61,345 nt of DNA from Fragilaria crotonensis. Lineage: Eukaryota; Bacillariophyta; Fragilariophyceae; Fragilariales; Fragilariaceae. Shown here one piece after another: positions 31,001 through 42,600 of the stretch. The notes beneath the pieces were generated by a model. That model saw nothing but the letters and a program-made list of their open reading frames with translations. It was not told where the DNA came from and did not search any database. The translations under genes and the position numbers were made by a program. Location: assembly GCA_022925895.1 (NCBI GenBank), contig JAKSYS010000361.1, positions 1-61,345 on the forward strand, read 5' to 3'. The stretch's first letter is position 1, and each line of letters begins with the position of its first letter.

Positions 31001-32853
31001 GTCGAGGAGTATGATCTCGCCTCCCAAGTCGTCCAGATCAAGGCGAAGAGCATCATGATCAATCTCCGTTGCGACACACCAAAGACATCAGGGACAGGCA
31101 ATCTGGCGCTCATTCCGGCTTTCACGGCGGCTTGCTCCGATCCATAACACACCAGACCTTTCTTGGGATAAAATGCCACTGACATCTGGATATTGAACGG
31201 CGAATAAATTAGAGATAAGAACGCAAAACGAATGAAGGGAATGCCTTACGAAACAGCTTACAGTCTGACCACGAGCCGCAAGGCAAATTTGTCTGTGCGC
31301 ATCTAACGATGACGTGACACAAAGACCAAACGATCCTTTCGCCTGCTTCAGAAACATCCGAGTCGTCATGAACAGATCATTGTCGAAGAAGGCGTCAATC
31401 GTTGACAGACAAAATGCTAAAAGACTGGCTCCGCTCTCAGAGTCTATGTATCGCACAATCGGCCCAACAAATACATCGAACTGAGCCTCGAGTTTGCTCA
31501 ACACACGATAGGCGAACAAGCGGCGAGTCTCCTTATTGTCCTTAAGACTGCTGAGTGAGGCGCCCGGGGCTATGAGCATCTCTTTCATGACATCCTCGAA
31601 CATCTCTCCAACCGTTTCAAAGTGACTATAATGCGGGAAATCGTCGATGGTTTCTTCCATCGCGCTTGTCGGGAGACCAAAACAAACCGCGTACCTGGCA
31701 GATAGTCCAAAGCACCCCTGTGTTCGAAGCAAGTCGACAATGCCAGCCACAGCACAGGAGTCTACCGAGGCAGGCATCGGACACCCCGTGGTGATCACCA
31801 ACCACTTTTGAATTATGTCCAGATCATAAGTTTTCCCGTTGACGACAAAAAGTCGAAGTCGCCATTGTGGGTAATATAGTTCTCGACCTTCAACAGGCGA
31901 GGAGATAATCCAGAATCGTTTCCTAGGTCCGCAACTGCCCGAGGTGACGAGAAATCGTACACGCGCCTCACAGTCGCCGGTGTCCAGCGATGAGGATGTG
32001 TCCCCACTAAGGTAGATTTGCTAGATGTCGCAAACCGCGTGTGTCCTGACAGTACGGGTACAAAGTCCTTGGGAAATATCTTGCCTCTTCGAAAGACGTC
32101 TCGTTTGATAATCTTTCTCACCTCGACGCTCAAATCGGTTCGCTTTTGATTGACGACTCGACTACGAATGCCTTTCAAAGTTGGCTTGCATTGATTTGAA
32201 CCAGTGCTGCTAGGACGAAACGTAATGACGCCACCAGATTGCGCGCCTCGCATCATTGTCACCTTCACCATATTCTCCAGTACGTCGAGAGCCGACTGGC
32301 CTTGATCTGTAAGCCACAAATGGTGAAGAAGAATGATTCCAAAGTTGCCACAATAGAATAACGATGCCGTGTTCTCGCCCAGTGGTGCAAACGTCATTCC
32401 TCGGAGGAGAACATTTAATTGCAAGAGATCAGTCGAAATGGCCTCGCATGCAGTAATCTGAGCCGCCCATCGTACATTTTGAAAACGGCGAGGGATCTGC
32501 GATGCAAGCACCAGGCTGGCAACCCATCCAACATGACGCACCACACGGAGTGCATTGTCGTGAACACCGCCGTTGTCAGTGTGAAAGATGACTGATTGCC
32601 TTCCCAACAGGAGTCGAAGGAGGAAGGGAAGGATACCGTCACGTATGATTCCGTCGTACCATTGGACTCCAAGTAAGAGTGCCGTCACCACGTGTGTTGT
32701 TTCATGTAAGGCTCCGAAGAGTATGTACCACGCAAGCAAGGTTGAGTACGACGGCAATTGCAACGTCGGTGAATTCATGGTGGATTGGAATGGATGTGAC
32801 AGAGTCGTACTGCCGATGATTCTACCGGTAGGTGACGATTGTGTACTTTGCAT
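28043..32853 (-). CDS. Membrane HExxH / glutaminase (GATase II) / SIS / EF-hand fusion protein, frame disrupted (possible pseudogene)
   Basis: One multi-exon minus-strand locus. Introns: 31261-31186, 30364-30280, 29723-29641 and 29476-29391, all GT-AG, 76-86 bp. Domain order: hydrophobic helices with a HExxH (ALHETTHVVTALLLG); a class II glutamine amidotransferase (CGNFGIILL with the candidate N-terminal nucleophile Cys, GHTRFATSS...THPH, ITHNGDFDF, RLDLDDLGGEI); a SIS sugar-isomerase domain (SIVIIVSQSGGT); a membrane helix (IMTFIYIFVTVVSGFPLFHAI); a region with VVIGDIPWVAQCAEAFLSK; then two EF-hands (DVDGNGFLSENEF and DHDESGQLDYDQF). Glutaminase plus SIS is the GlmS layout. Homology changes frame at 31847-31851, ~31077-31085, ~29322-29328, ~29205-29212 and ~28848-28853, each consistent with a 1-2 nt indel; no nonsense substitution was seen. 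Start uncertain: in-frame Met codons also at 33042, 32979 and 32778. Confidence 0.75.
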
Positions 32854-33660
32854 TCTGAATCCTCCTGCTGGTAGTGCCTGTGCTTTGGGGTCATCAACAT
32901 TTTCATGTACAAAATATCTTGCGCATGAGCGAATTGGAAGCACTTTTTGACATAGGACAAAATTTACTGTATCATTCATACTCGCAGTCCTTGGGAGTCT
33001 GCAGTCTGCAGTACGCGCTGTTCGAAGAGTATATGATATCAATAGTGAATCTAGGCATGGTCGCGCGTACCTAGTACATGGTACCTATGTATGAAGAAAG
33101 CTATTGCGAATGCTCCAATTTTTTAATGTGTGTGCGTTGTATCGATTCTCCAATTCTCCATTTGCACCACGGTACATACTGTACATGTACTACACAAAAC
33201 GTCTCGGAGGACAGTCAAGGGTCAAGGTTCAAGGTATTCACATGTGATTGTATATTGTATGTGTATGATGAAGTTGTTTCGTACATAGCTAAATCCACGA
33301 CCAATCACTGAGACGTTGAAATTGGTTCGTAGCTACGCTACAGGGTACCAGTACATATGTCATACTACAGTAGTTCATAGGTCATAGTACATCAGTACAT
33401 CAACAAAGGATCGCTTCGACAATTTCATGTATATGTACTGCAGTACTAATTCCAGTCTAATTCCTTGTTTGCAAGTATACCGGTACTACCTTACGGTAGT
33501 AGCACTGTCTTTTCAAAATTCAAACCCCAAACCCCACTCCCGTTCCCTCCAAAACATATCCCCCAACCCCCAACCTCATGCGATACAAGGTAGTGAATTG
33601 TGGTGCTTCATCCGCATTCCGCATAGACGAAGCAATTCAGTGCATCAACTCTCATCTCCA
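32854..33660. other. Divergent spacer between the fusion gene and MSH2
   Basis: AT- and GTAC-rich, and the likely promoter region for both divergent genes. I looked here for exons encoding MSH2 domain I and found none. Confidence 0.55.
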
Positions 33661-36230
33661 ATGGTGGCTGCATCCCTTCCTGCTACTGCTATTGCTGTCG
33701 TGGTACAGCGTTCCACCAAGAATCCACAACAGCTGCATATTGCCGTCTCGGCTCAGGTTCCTCGGAAACGAACGTCCACCGATGATCCGATTTGCTACAA
33801 TCTGCAGTATTGGTTGTTCTGGGACGACAAGCGTAATGTTTCGCTTTTAGATGCCCTTTTGACTCGTCTTGCGCCCTTGAGTGTTGTGCACTTGGCTTGC
33901 ACAGAAAGAGCTGAGGTGAGTTCTTCGTTGGCTTGCCGGTACCAAAGCATTCTTTTTCCTGACTCCATCGTCATTGCTTCCCTTATGCGTCGTTGTCATA
34001 GCCTCCCAAAAAGGATGGATCGTCAACTAGCGAAAAGAAGGCGAAGCAAGTTAAAGACTTGTTGGAGAAGATCGAAGTCTTGATTTCAAGTCGTGACGAT
34101 TTAACGGACACGGTCGATGGTGGAGAACTCACGTCGATCTACCCCATTCTCCCATCGGGTTCGGATTTGGATCAGACCCTTCAACACCTACTGAGTGAGA
34201 CCTCATTCCTGAAATACCGCGGAGCCGTGATGGACGAGCTGTGCAAGAAAAGTCTTTACCTATTGGTTCATTCGCAGGGCCTTGCCGCACGGACCGACCT
34301 GACTGAAACTACTTGTGAACTTTTGGAGGGCACCATGACATCTCACATGCTGTTGGATCGCACTGCTAGTGACTGCATTCATTTGTTGCCACCGTCACAT
34401 GCCGGTCAAGCCGCTGTCATGGGAGGAAAAGCACATAACAATTCCTTATATGGTATTCTCAATCAGTGCAAAACACCCGTGGGATCGCGTCTCTTGCAAA
34501 TTTGGCTGCGTCAACCTCTCGTGGAATTGGCACCGTTGCAAATTCGGCAGAATGCCGTCAGCGCCTTGGTAGACGACTCGATCGGCAGGGATCGACTGCG
34601 CGATGAGGGACTTGCAGGATTGATGGATTTCGATAAGCTTGCTGCCAAACTGGCTTCCAACAGGGAAGGTTTGGAAGGGTCTACTAGTGGGGCACTTGCG
34701 AGCATGTACAAACTCTACTTGGTTGCGTCTCAGCAGATTCCGCGATTGAAGGGAGCGCTTGATGACCTTGTCAAGGATGACGATGTAGGAATTTTGAGGG
34801 AAGCCACTGATGGTTTAGGGCAAGTCTTGGGTGAACTGGCGAAGGCTGAAGGGCTAGTGAGAGCTGTCCTTGATCTGGATTCAGCTCCTCGTGAATACAT
34901 TGTACAGGCTTCGTTCAACGAAGAACTATTGGAGATCAAGGAAGAACTTGATGGCGTCGAAAACGAACTTTCAGACTGTCATGCTGAAATGAACGAACGC
35001 TGGTATGAGGTGACAGGCGAACAGGGTCAGATCCGACTGGAAATGACAGGTGAAAACGAGTGGCGATTTCGTGTTCCAAACACAAACGCTGTCAAAACGC
35101 TGCAGTCAGATTTGCGAGGTGAAGTGGAGGTTCACAAAATTCTTAAGAATGGAGCTTATTTCAGCACAAAGGCATTGCGTCAGGTAGCCCGAAAGAAGAT
35201 GGACCTCATGGCGAGTTATGATAATTTTCAGAAGGATGTCGTGAACGATGCCTGCAAGATCGCTGCCACTTATGCCCCAGTGATTGAACGTGTTAGTGCA
35301 TTGGTGGCAGAGTTGGATGTCCTTGCAAGCTTCGCGTATGTTGCCGCCTACTCTCCGAATGGGTATTGCAAACCTGAACTGACAGACGGTGTCGACGATG
35401 GTTTGGGTATTGTTCTCAAAGCAGCTCGTCACCCTTGTGTGGAGCTTCAAGAGAATGTCGAGTTCATCCCAAACGATATCTCTCTTGTATATGGCGATTC
35501 ATCCTTCTGTTTGGTGACTGGGCCGAACATGGGAGGAAAGTCGACTTACATTCGTTCAGTGGGTGCCATAGTCACCATGGCTCAGGTTGGGTCTTTTGTA
35601 CCATGCTCATCGGCCAAGATCAATCTTGTCCACCACATTCTAGCTCGAGTTGGAGCTGGCGATGCTCAGAATCGCGGGATTTCAACATTCATGGCTGAAA
35701 TGCTTGAAGCGTCATCGATTCTATCGAAGGCAACCAAGCGTTCGCTAATCATCATTGATGAATTGGGCAGAGGAACTTCTACTTATGATGGTTATGGTCT
35801 GGCATCTGCTATCTCGGAATTCTTGATCCAACGAGTCGGGTGCTGCACCGTGTTCGCGACCCACTTTCACGAGCTCACTGCTCTGGAACAGACTGAAAGA
35901 TCTGTTCGCAACTGTCATTTGACGGCACAGTCAGGAGATCATGGCCTGACGTTCCTTTATGAAGTTCGGTCAGGTCCTTGTCTCCAATCTTTCGGAATTC
36001 AAGTTGCCGAGATGGCGCATGTGCCGCACAGCGTCATTCAAGATGCAAAACGGCGTGCCAAGGAGCTGGAGAATTTTGAGTATCGTAACAAGAGAAAGGC
36101 AGACGAAACGCACGAGCAGAGGATGATTCGCAAATTTCGTCACCTTCCCATGAAGGGTTTCGAAACTGTTGAGGACAAGAAAGCTGCTCTACAGGACTGG
36201 CTGACTGAGTACAAGGCGTGTGTCCAGTAA
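33661..36230 (+). CDS. MSH2: DNA mismatch-repair protein MSH2, lacking domain I
   Basis: Exon 1 is 33661-33915 and exon 2 is 34002-36230, joined across an 86-bp GT-AG intron in phase 0; 827 residues. Pairs with MSH6 or MSH3 to recognise mismatches in the nucleus. Visible: connector and lever segments ending in SLYGILNQCKTPVGSRLL; clamp region; ATPase with Walker A TGPNMGGKSTYIR (near 590), the GISTFMAEMLE signature, Walker B SLIIIDELGRGTSTYDG (near 665) and the His switch ATHFHELTAL. The wording of the ATPase (LARVGAGDAQNRGISTF, FIPNDI) is MSH2, not MSH3-6. The protein begins at a segment matching about residue 130 of human MSH2, so the N-terminal mismatch-binding domain is absent. An in-frame upstream Met (33427) only adds low-complexity sequence. 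Confidence 0.9.
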
Positions 36231-36429
36231 ACGGATCTAGTATTGATTACACCTTAATCCACGACGTTCCTCCGACGCTCCTTTATTGTAATGCTTCCAC
36301 TCGCCGGGAACGAGGGCGGATCGTTTCGGCGAGGTCGTCAACGTTGAACATAAAAGGCGAATGCAATTACAGCGAACTTTTGGACAGCGGCGTGTATGGT
36401 ATCTTCTGGATATACTAGTAGCCATAGGT

Positions 36430-37404
36430 CTAGAATTCGAGTGCCGACACTAAACCAAAGTGGTCGCTTGGGGCAACCAACCTCGTTTTGGGTCCGTGAT
36501 AACGCGTTGGAGGTATGGTATAGGTCAGGCCTGGTAGGGCTTCCTTCCCCACAATATCGACACTAGAAACGCCCACCTTGTCTCTGTCGCGTGGGTGAAC
36601 GAGGATTCGATCAAAACGCCTCCGAATGTTTCCTCCGCCGAGCATGGGATTTTCTTCAGGATCGTACGTAAAACCCGGGGATTGTGGTTCGACTTGTCGG
36701 TAAGCGTCGAACCACTTGGTACCATCGACCAGAGATAGGAGCTTCCTGTTGTGTCCGTCGCTACGAGCGCGTTCGTCGTCCCAATTCAAATCGCCAGTTA
36801 TAACTGCCAGCTCCGCCGTGGGTCGCTCACGTAAGCATCGTTCACAAAACTCTATCATTTCAAGCAACTGCACTTCACGTTCAGGACCTCCTGTACAAGA
36901 AGAATCAAAGTATGACTCTAAATGAGCAGTTGTGAAGAGGATCTCTCGGCCATCCACCTGTACTAGCGCCCAAACAATACCACGATCCATTTCCGAGTTC
37001 GAAAATGGATGAAAACCTGATTGCAGGACATTATCCACCTTGCACGCAACAGCGCATCCGTAAGACATGAAGGGTTGGAGAATGGTATGATAATTGAGCG
37101 ATTCTAAGAGCGGACATAGCATCTGCGCCAGTTTGGGAGTCACTTCTTGGAAACCAATCAAAGTCGGTTCATGAGGCGATAACGCGTCCAGAATCGCCTC
37201 CATGCGTCGGGCTTCATGACCAGTGGTCCCAAACCAGATATTGTAGGTGGCAACAGAGATTTCTGTTAATGTCGTCGGCTGCAATTTACTGCTGGGAGAC
37301 TGAGCGATGCGCTTCAGAGCCGGATCACCGACGCTGTTGTTTTCACCCTGCAGACTAACCGAGTCGTCATTTCTCGTTGAATCCAATGCACGTTTCAAAC
37401 TCAT
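36430..37404 (-). CDS. TDP2-like endonuclease/exonuclease/phosphatase-family enzyme
   Basis: 324 residues from MSLKRALD; a further in-frame Met at 37521 would add 39 mostly hydrophobic residues of doubtful value. The four catalytic motifs of the TDP2 branch are present: ATYNIWFG, GFQEVTP, VITGDLNWDD and APSDHFGL, with RRRFDRIL between the last two. TDP2 hydrolyses 5'-phosphotyrosyl links left by topoisomerase II on DNA; relatives act on RNA-protein links. A basic LKRAL near the start could be a nuclear signal. It converges with MSH2 (199 bp between the stop codons). Confidence 0.85.
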   Translation of the reverse strand: MSLKRALDSTRNDDSVSLQGENNSVGDPALKRIAQSPSSKLQPTTLTEISVATYNIWFGTTGHEARRMEAILDALSPHEPTLIGFQEVTPKLAQMLCPLLESLNYHTILQPFMSYGCAVACKVDNVLQSGFHPFSNSEMDRGIVWALVQVDGREILFTTAHLESYFDSSCTGGPEREVQLLEMIEFCERCLRERPTAELAVITGDLNWDDERARSDGHNRKLLSLVDGTKWFDAYRQVEPQSPGFTYDPEENPMLGGGNIRRRFDRILVHPRDRDKVGVSSVDIVGKEALPGLTYTIPPTRYHGPKTRLVAPSDHFGLVSALEF

Positions 37405-37614
37405 TCGTCTTGAGACAGTCAAAGATCGACTTTTCCAGACGTCGATGCTGAAGTACAGCAGATGTGGGAGTGGTAGGAAGCGAATTGTGGTGAGGGTGGT
37501 GAGAAGAAGACAATCTTGCACGCAGCCTCAGCAATGTCAATGGACCCGACGAATGGCAATGAGCAATGCGATTCTTTTGCCAGGAATTTGTAGAAAAATG
37601 TAGTTTTATTACAA

Positions 37615-38005
37615 ACCAGTCTGGCGGGCGGCCGTTGGCCGCGATTGTTGCACGACGGTATACCTAGAGTACGGAGTACAACAGGTACGTACTACGTACT
37701 ATTGATTCTGGAATCTGGAATTCAAAATACATTTTCCAGTATTTCTAGACAGATCGAACAAACTGGATATGGCATTAACGGAGTACTTGTACATAAAATT
37801 GTTGTCCGTTCTACACAACGATTCGTACCACGTTATACAATATACATTTCTGGACACAGTGTAAAAAAGTTTTCATGTAGATTTCTACTGAAAAATTTGT
37901 ACCATGTACTTTTCTACCGCAAATGCTACGTCAGTACGTGGATTAAAAAATAAATATATACGATTACTTTTGAAAATACAGTACGACAATATCTGAGTTA
38001 TTTTA
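37615..38005 (+). repeat. Left inverted arm of foldback element
   Basis: About 391 bp. Pairs with 38494-38971 over nearly its whole length, including the segment ending GAGTTATTTTA. Confidence 0.85.
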
Positions 38006-38493
38006 GGTATATCCTACTATATTATAAATTAATTGTGTGCGTGCGTGCGTCCGTCTGTTACGGAGTATGACCACTCTGGGGTACTGTTGCACTGTTACGT
38101 GGATTACATGTACTACAGGTCTACAGTACATAAACGGACGGTAATTTATGTTGAAACGACAGTGTGTTACGTTACTGAACTACAATACTATACGAATTCA
38201 AAGTTACTGGATGGAATACTCATTGAATTTGCTGTGAACAGGTTACTTGACAAATGCTACTGTAAAATATACCGTGCGATAAACTGCAATACTGGGGCAT
38301 GATAAGTACCTGGTACGTTGTACTGTACTTCATGAAGTTTCCTACGTTGGTACCATGGTACTGCATACTGTAGGGGAAAAAAGTATTGGTACGGAGTACG
38401 ACCAGGTTGGGGGTACTGTACGTCCAGTTTCCTGTAGTAGACACTCCGATCAAATGTGAGGTACCGGTACCCACTAGTATAATAATATAATAA

Positions 38494-38971
38494 TAAAATA
38501 ACTCAGATATTGTCGTACTGTATTTTCAAAAGTAATCGTATATATTTATTTTTTAATCCACGTACTGACGTAGCATTTGCGGTAGAAAAGTACATGGTAC
38601 AAATTTTTCAGTAGAAATCTACATGAAAACATTTTTACACTGTGTCCAGAAATGTATATTGTATAACGTGGTACGAATCGTTGTGTAGAACGGACAACAA
38701 TTTTATGTACAAGTACTCCGTTAATGCCATATCCAGTTTGTTCGATCTGTCTAGAAATACTGGAAAATGTATTTTGAATTCCAGATTCCAATGCTAATAA
38801 AGTGGTACAAATTTTGCAGTAGGAAACTACATGTCCAGAATCAATAGTACGTAGTACGTACCTGTCGTACAAGTACTCCGTACTCTAGGTATAGATCTTA
38901 CCAGACCTCCTCTACCAGGTACAAGTACCGTCGTGCAATAATCGAGGCCAACGGCCGCCCGCCAGACTGGT
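38494..38971 (-). repeat. Right inverted arm of foldback element
   Basis: About 478 bp, reverse complement of the left arm with two extra insertions. Confidence 0.85.
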
Positions 38972-39684
38972 ATAATAATAATTAAATGCACTACCAGGTA
39001 CCGGCTACCGGTAGGAGTACAAGGTAAAAATATATGCAGCTGTACTGATGTTCTACGGTACCGTATAGAAGCAAAAAAGTGAAACGAAGATTTCAAGGAA
39101 GGGCACTGTCACAGCTCACATCTCACAGCCGTATTGCGTATTACAGAGTTACCGCGTGACATACTATACCGGTACTGTACTATATTGACGCAAGGATGCG
39201 CCCTTGTTCGATGTTCACGGAGATTTTTATTCGATGGACCAGCGCGGTATTGTACGCGCATACGTCGTATTGTATGTAGGATGTCGTACATATGTACTTG
39301 AGTACAAGATTAAAGATATCCATATATGATATATGCATGAAATATGTACATAGTATATAGTACATCGCTCTATGAGTAAAAGGTATGATACATGTACCGG
39401 TACGATGATCACGATACTCATGCTCTCATGCTGTATGATCATAGTAGTACCCGAGTACGTAGGACCATTGAAGGTTTCGCGCCACTTTTTGAACAACTGA
39501 CATCGATCTAAATATGACACTGACCACTTCGCATAAAGCAATGGAGGAACCCGAGACCATATATTTACTCTATTGGTAATTGGTACTGATTAAAGTAGCC
39601 ACATATTGTTGTTTCTTCACATCATCCATTCAGCTCATTCGCCATTACATTTCCGCTTTCCTGCCTCGCTTTTGTGCCAACATC
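38972..39684. other. AT- and GTAC-rich spacer upstream of ORC1
   Basis: Short motif-less ORFs only. The ORC1 promoter should lie here, but no core element is convincing. Confidence 0.5.
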
Positions 39685-42600
39685 ATGAGCAGCACGAAGT
39701 CAGGATGTCTTGCTCCCAGGGTAGTCCCGTCGGTGGTTATTCACGAAGTGGCCGGTGAGACGTACTATGATTCTGTTACTCTACACTTCAAGACGGGAGA
39801 CTTGCAGGTGTTCGTGGGCGACACGGTAGTCATTCCCTGTACGGATGCCAAGAAGGAAAATGGAGCGACCTGGTTTCCTTGGAAACACGATGAGCCATGG
39901 TCGGCAGTCCAAGTGCTTTCTCTGTACAAGACCATTGATTCGAAGTACAAGATGGCGTTTCGTTGGTTTTGGAGGTACAGCGAGGTTTACAAGAGCCACA
40001 AAAAAATGCTGAAGGATGTTCCTAGTGTGAAAGCACTGCGACTTAAAAGTGTTATTGAATCAAGCAGCACTGACACGTCCTTTGTTGACCAAATTATCGG
40101 ACAAGCCGTCGTGACCAGTCAAGACGACGGCTTTCTTCAATTTTCAAAAGCAACCACCGTCAGGAGTATGAATCCAGTTCCTGTTGTGGCATTGCTGTGC
40201 AAAGGCTACTTCGACTTTCAGACTCAACCAAAAGCTTTCAAGGCGACAAGTCAATGGAATGGGGACTCTGGAAGCAGCTCACACTTTGAGATCATGCGGT
40301 CTCGTGGTTTCATCTGTCTAGGAGAGAGCGAACGCAAAGCCTTGATGAATCGCTTTATCGAACTTTTTGATGGTCGAAATGAAATGTCCTGCTCCATGCG
40401 TCAAAGGACGGATACTCAAAATGCGAAGAGGAAGCGAGGGCACTCAGCGTCTTCGAAGGTCATGATAACCAAAGTTAAGTCGAAGGAAATCCATAAGAGG
40501 AAACGAGGATCACAGAAGGTCGAATCAGGATCGGCCTCTCTCGAAGGCGACGTCTTTCTTGAGGAGGAAAGTCAGCATGATATGGACGATGATACGGAAG
40601 GTGGATCAAGGAATCACTTTCGTCATCCAACAGTTCAGCACTCAGATATCTTAAGAGAAGGAACCAACCACTACGCAGCTGTGACAGTCCCCGTGCACTT
40701 GAACAAATGCGCGTCGCGATTTGTGTCAAAAGCGCACCATGAAACATGGAAAGTCGCTATTGGTGATGTTGTTTGCATCCATAGAGAGGGCACCGCCATT
40801 CCCGGATCAAAGAACAAGAGTTCAGGCCAGTGGCATCCATTCAAAGTACCGTGGGTGTGTTGTCAGATCCTCAGTATCTACACAAAAGGGTCAGAAGTGA
40901 ACCTCGAGGTGCGTTGGTTTCCCAGGGCCTCTACCTTAGACAAAGGAGTTCGGAGTAGTCTTCGATATAGTTTCACCGATGATGAACTCTTGGAAACGGT
41001 CGCCGTAGACTTCGACATTCCAGCTACAACTGTCCTGGGCAGAGTCGATCTTTTGCTGGGTCATTATGCTGAAATTGGCATTCTGAAGGACAAAAGCAGC
41101 ACAATTCCAACCATTCGACGTCGGTGCAGGTATTTCTTCTACGAAAAGCTACGTCGCATTCAGCCGTTGTTTTGTGGGGATACGTCGCCTCGAATGTGGC
41201 ACGAACGCCTTCTTGGCCGTGGGTTGAAGGCCTCGCCACTGATGCAGCGAACCAAGCTGAAGCCCGCTGTCGACTATCGACTGGACATTGGTCAAAACGT
41301 GTGGAGTTTCTTCTCCGATCTCAAGTATAACGATGAAACATCGGTCATATGGTCGGACGGCGTTGAAGAATTGCTTCTGAAGGCCCCCTTAAGACCACCA
41401 TGGCACCATTACGTTGACGCAGACAACGTGTGCCACGTTGATGATAGGGAGGCGCAAGTCTGGATAGTTCGCGTTGGTGACGTCGTCGCTGCGCTTAAAG
41501 AAAACTCGACATTCCCCCGCATGCTGGGTGATACCGATCACCGATACTTTCCTTTCAAAGTAAACTGGTGTCCGTGTCAGGTCGCGTCAATATCCAAGAA
41601 AGGAAATGTGTTCCGCGTCGAAGTTAGATGGCTCTTGGGATCCAGCGAAGTTGCCAGTAACGTCCCACTGCCTCAGGACTCGATTTACGACCTTGTCTAC
41701 GAATCGAGGTCCAGCTCTACATCATTTTTAAGTTGCGAATCCCTGCTTGGACCTTTGTGGGTAGCCTCACAATTGCCAGTATCAATTCCACCTTTTCTTC
41801 CCCATTGTGTTCTTGTTTACGGTGGACTCTGGTCATGCGAGGAACAGTTGATGGTCTGCAATCATTTTTCATTGGCGGCCATGATTGAACGCTGTATTAA
41901 GGCAAGCGTCACGTACGACAGGAGAGTCGATGAAGGTTTACTTCAAAAACAGGTTTTGAATCTCCATGTGTCGAAGGGTGGCGACAATTCTCTTCCTTCT
42001 ACGCAGGGAGTTGAATGCGATGATGTAACTGCATTGACTGAGTCAGCGAGTGCTTTCACGGACGTTGAAGAATACAGCGCCTACGATAGTTCGTTAGCTC
42101 AAGCTTCGCCGCCGAGGAATGTTTCAAATCATTCCGTGGGCAGTAGTGGTCGTGTCTCTACATCAGTCTTCCCTTTCCACGTCGATAAATCGGCTCGTCG
42201 AGCTTACTTTACTGAGATGGATATAATCCCGCCCTATTGTACCTACACATGCTGCGATGACAACCATGTGAAAGAATCGGGTCCCTGGAAAGTGAAAATT
42301 GGCGACATCGTTGTTGTTCGCTACGAGCACGGGGCCGGGAAAGCCTTTTTCGATGTCAATAAAGAGCGAAGCCATGTCAACCACCCGTTCGTAACGGGCT
42401 GGGCTGTGGCAGAAATCGTTGTTATCTGGAGGACTTATGACGCGGAAGTGGACCTCCCCTTGTTGGGTTCTGACGTAGCACGGCCCGAATATCATCAATA
42501 TGGAGACCTGGACCTAGAGATTCGTTGGCTCTGGCGAAGGAGGGAGTTGCCTGGTCTTTCTAAACCAGAAGCGCCATCATTGTGTGAAGAAGTTTTTGAG

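Larger units (their letters stand above)
37615..38971. mobile_element. Foldback element with ~390-480-bp inverted arms
   Basis: The left arm 37615-38005 is repeated in reverse orientation at 38494-38971, around a unique ~490-bp middle. The tips read ACCAGTCTGGCGGGCGGCCG and its complement. The two arms encode the same spurious ~100-codon ORF on opposite strands, which makes the inversion easy to see. The right arm carries two insertions relative to the left (near 38785-38835 and 38893-38920). No transposase, so it is a non-autonomous foldback or MITE-like element; no clear target duplication was found. Confidence 0.85.

Noticed and set aside
33721-33815. A possible extra short intron in MSH2 exon 1 (GT at 33757, AG at 33813)
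   Set aside because: The donor does not resemble the other introns of the window and the continuous reading already aligns with MSH2.
37645-38872. Two similar ~100-codon ORFs on opposite strands
   Set aside because: They are the two inverted arms of the foldback element read in the same relative frame, not a gene family.
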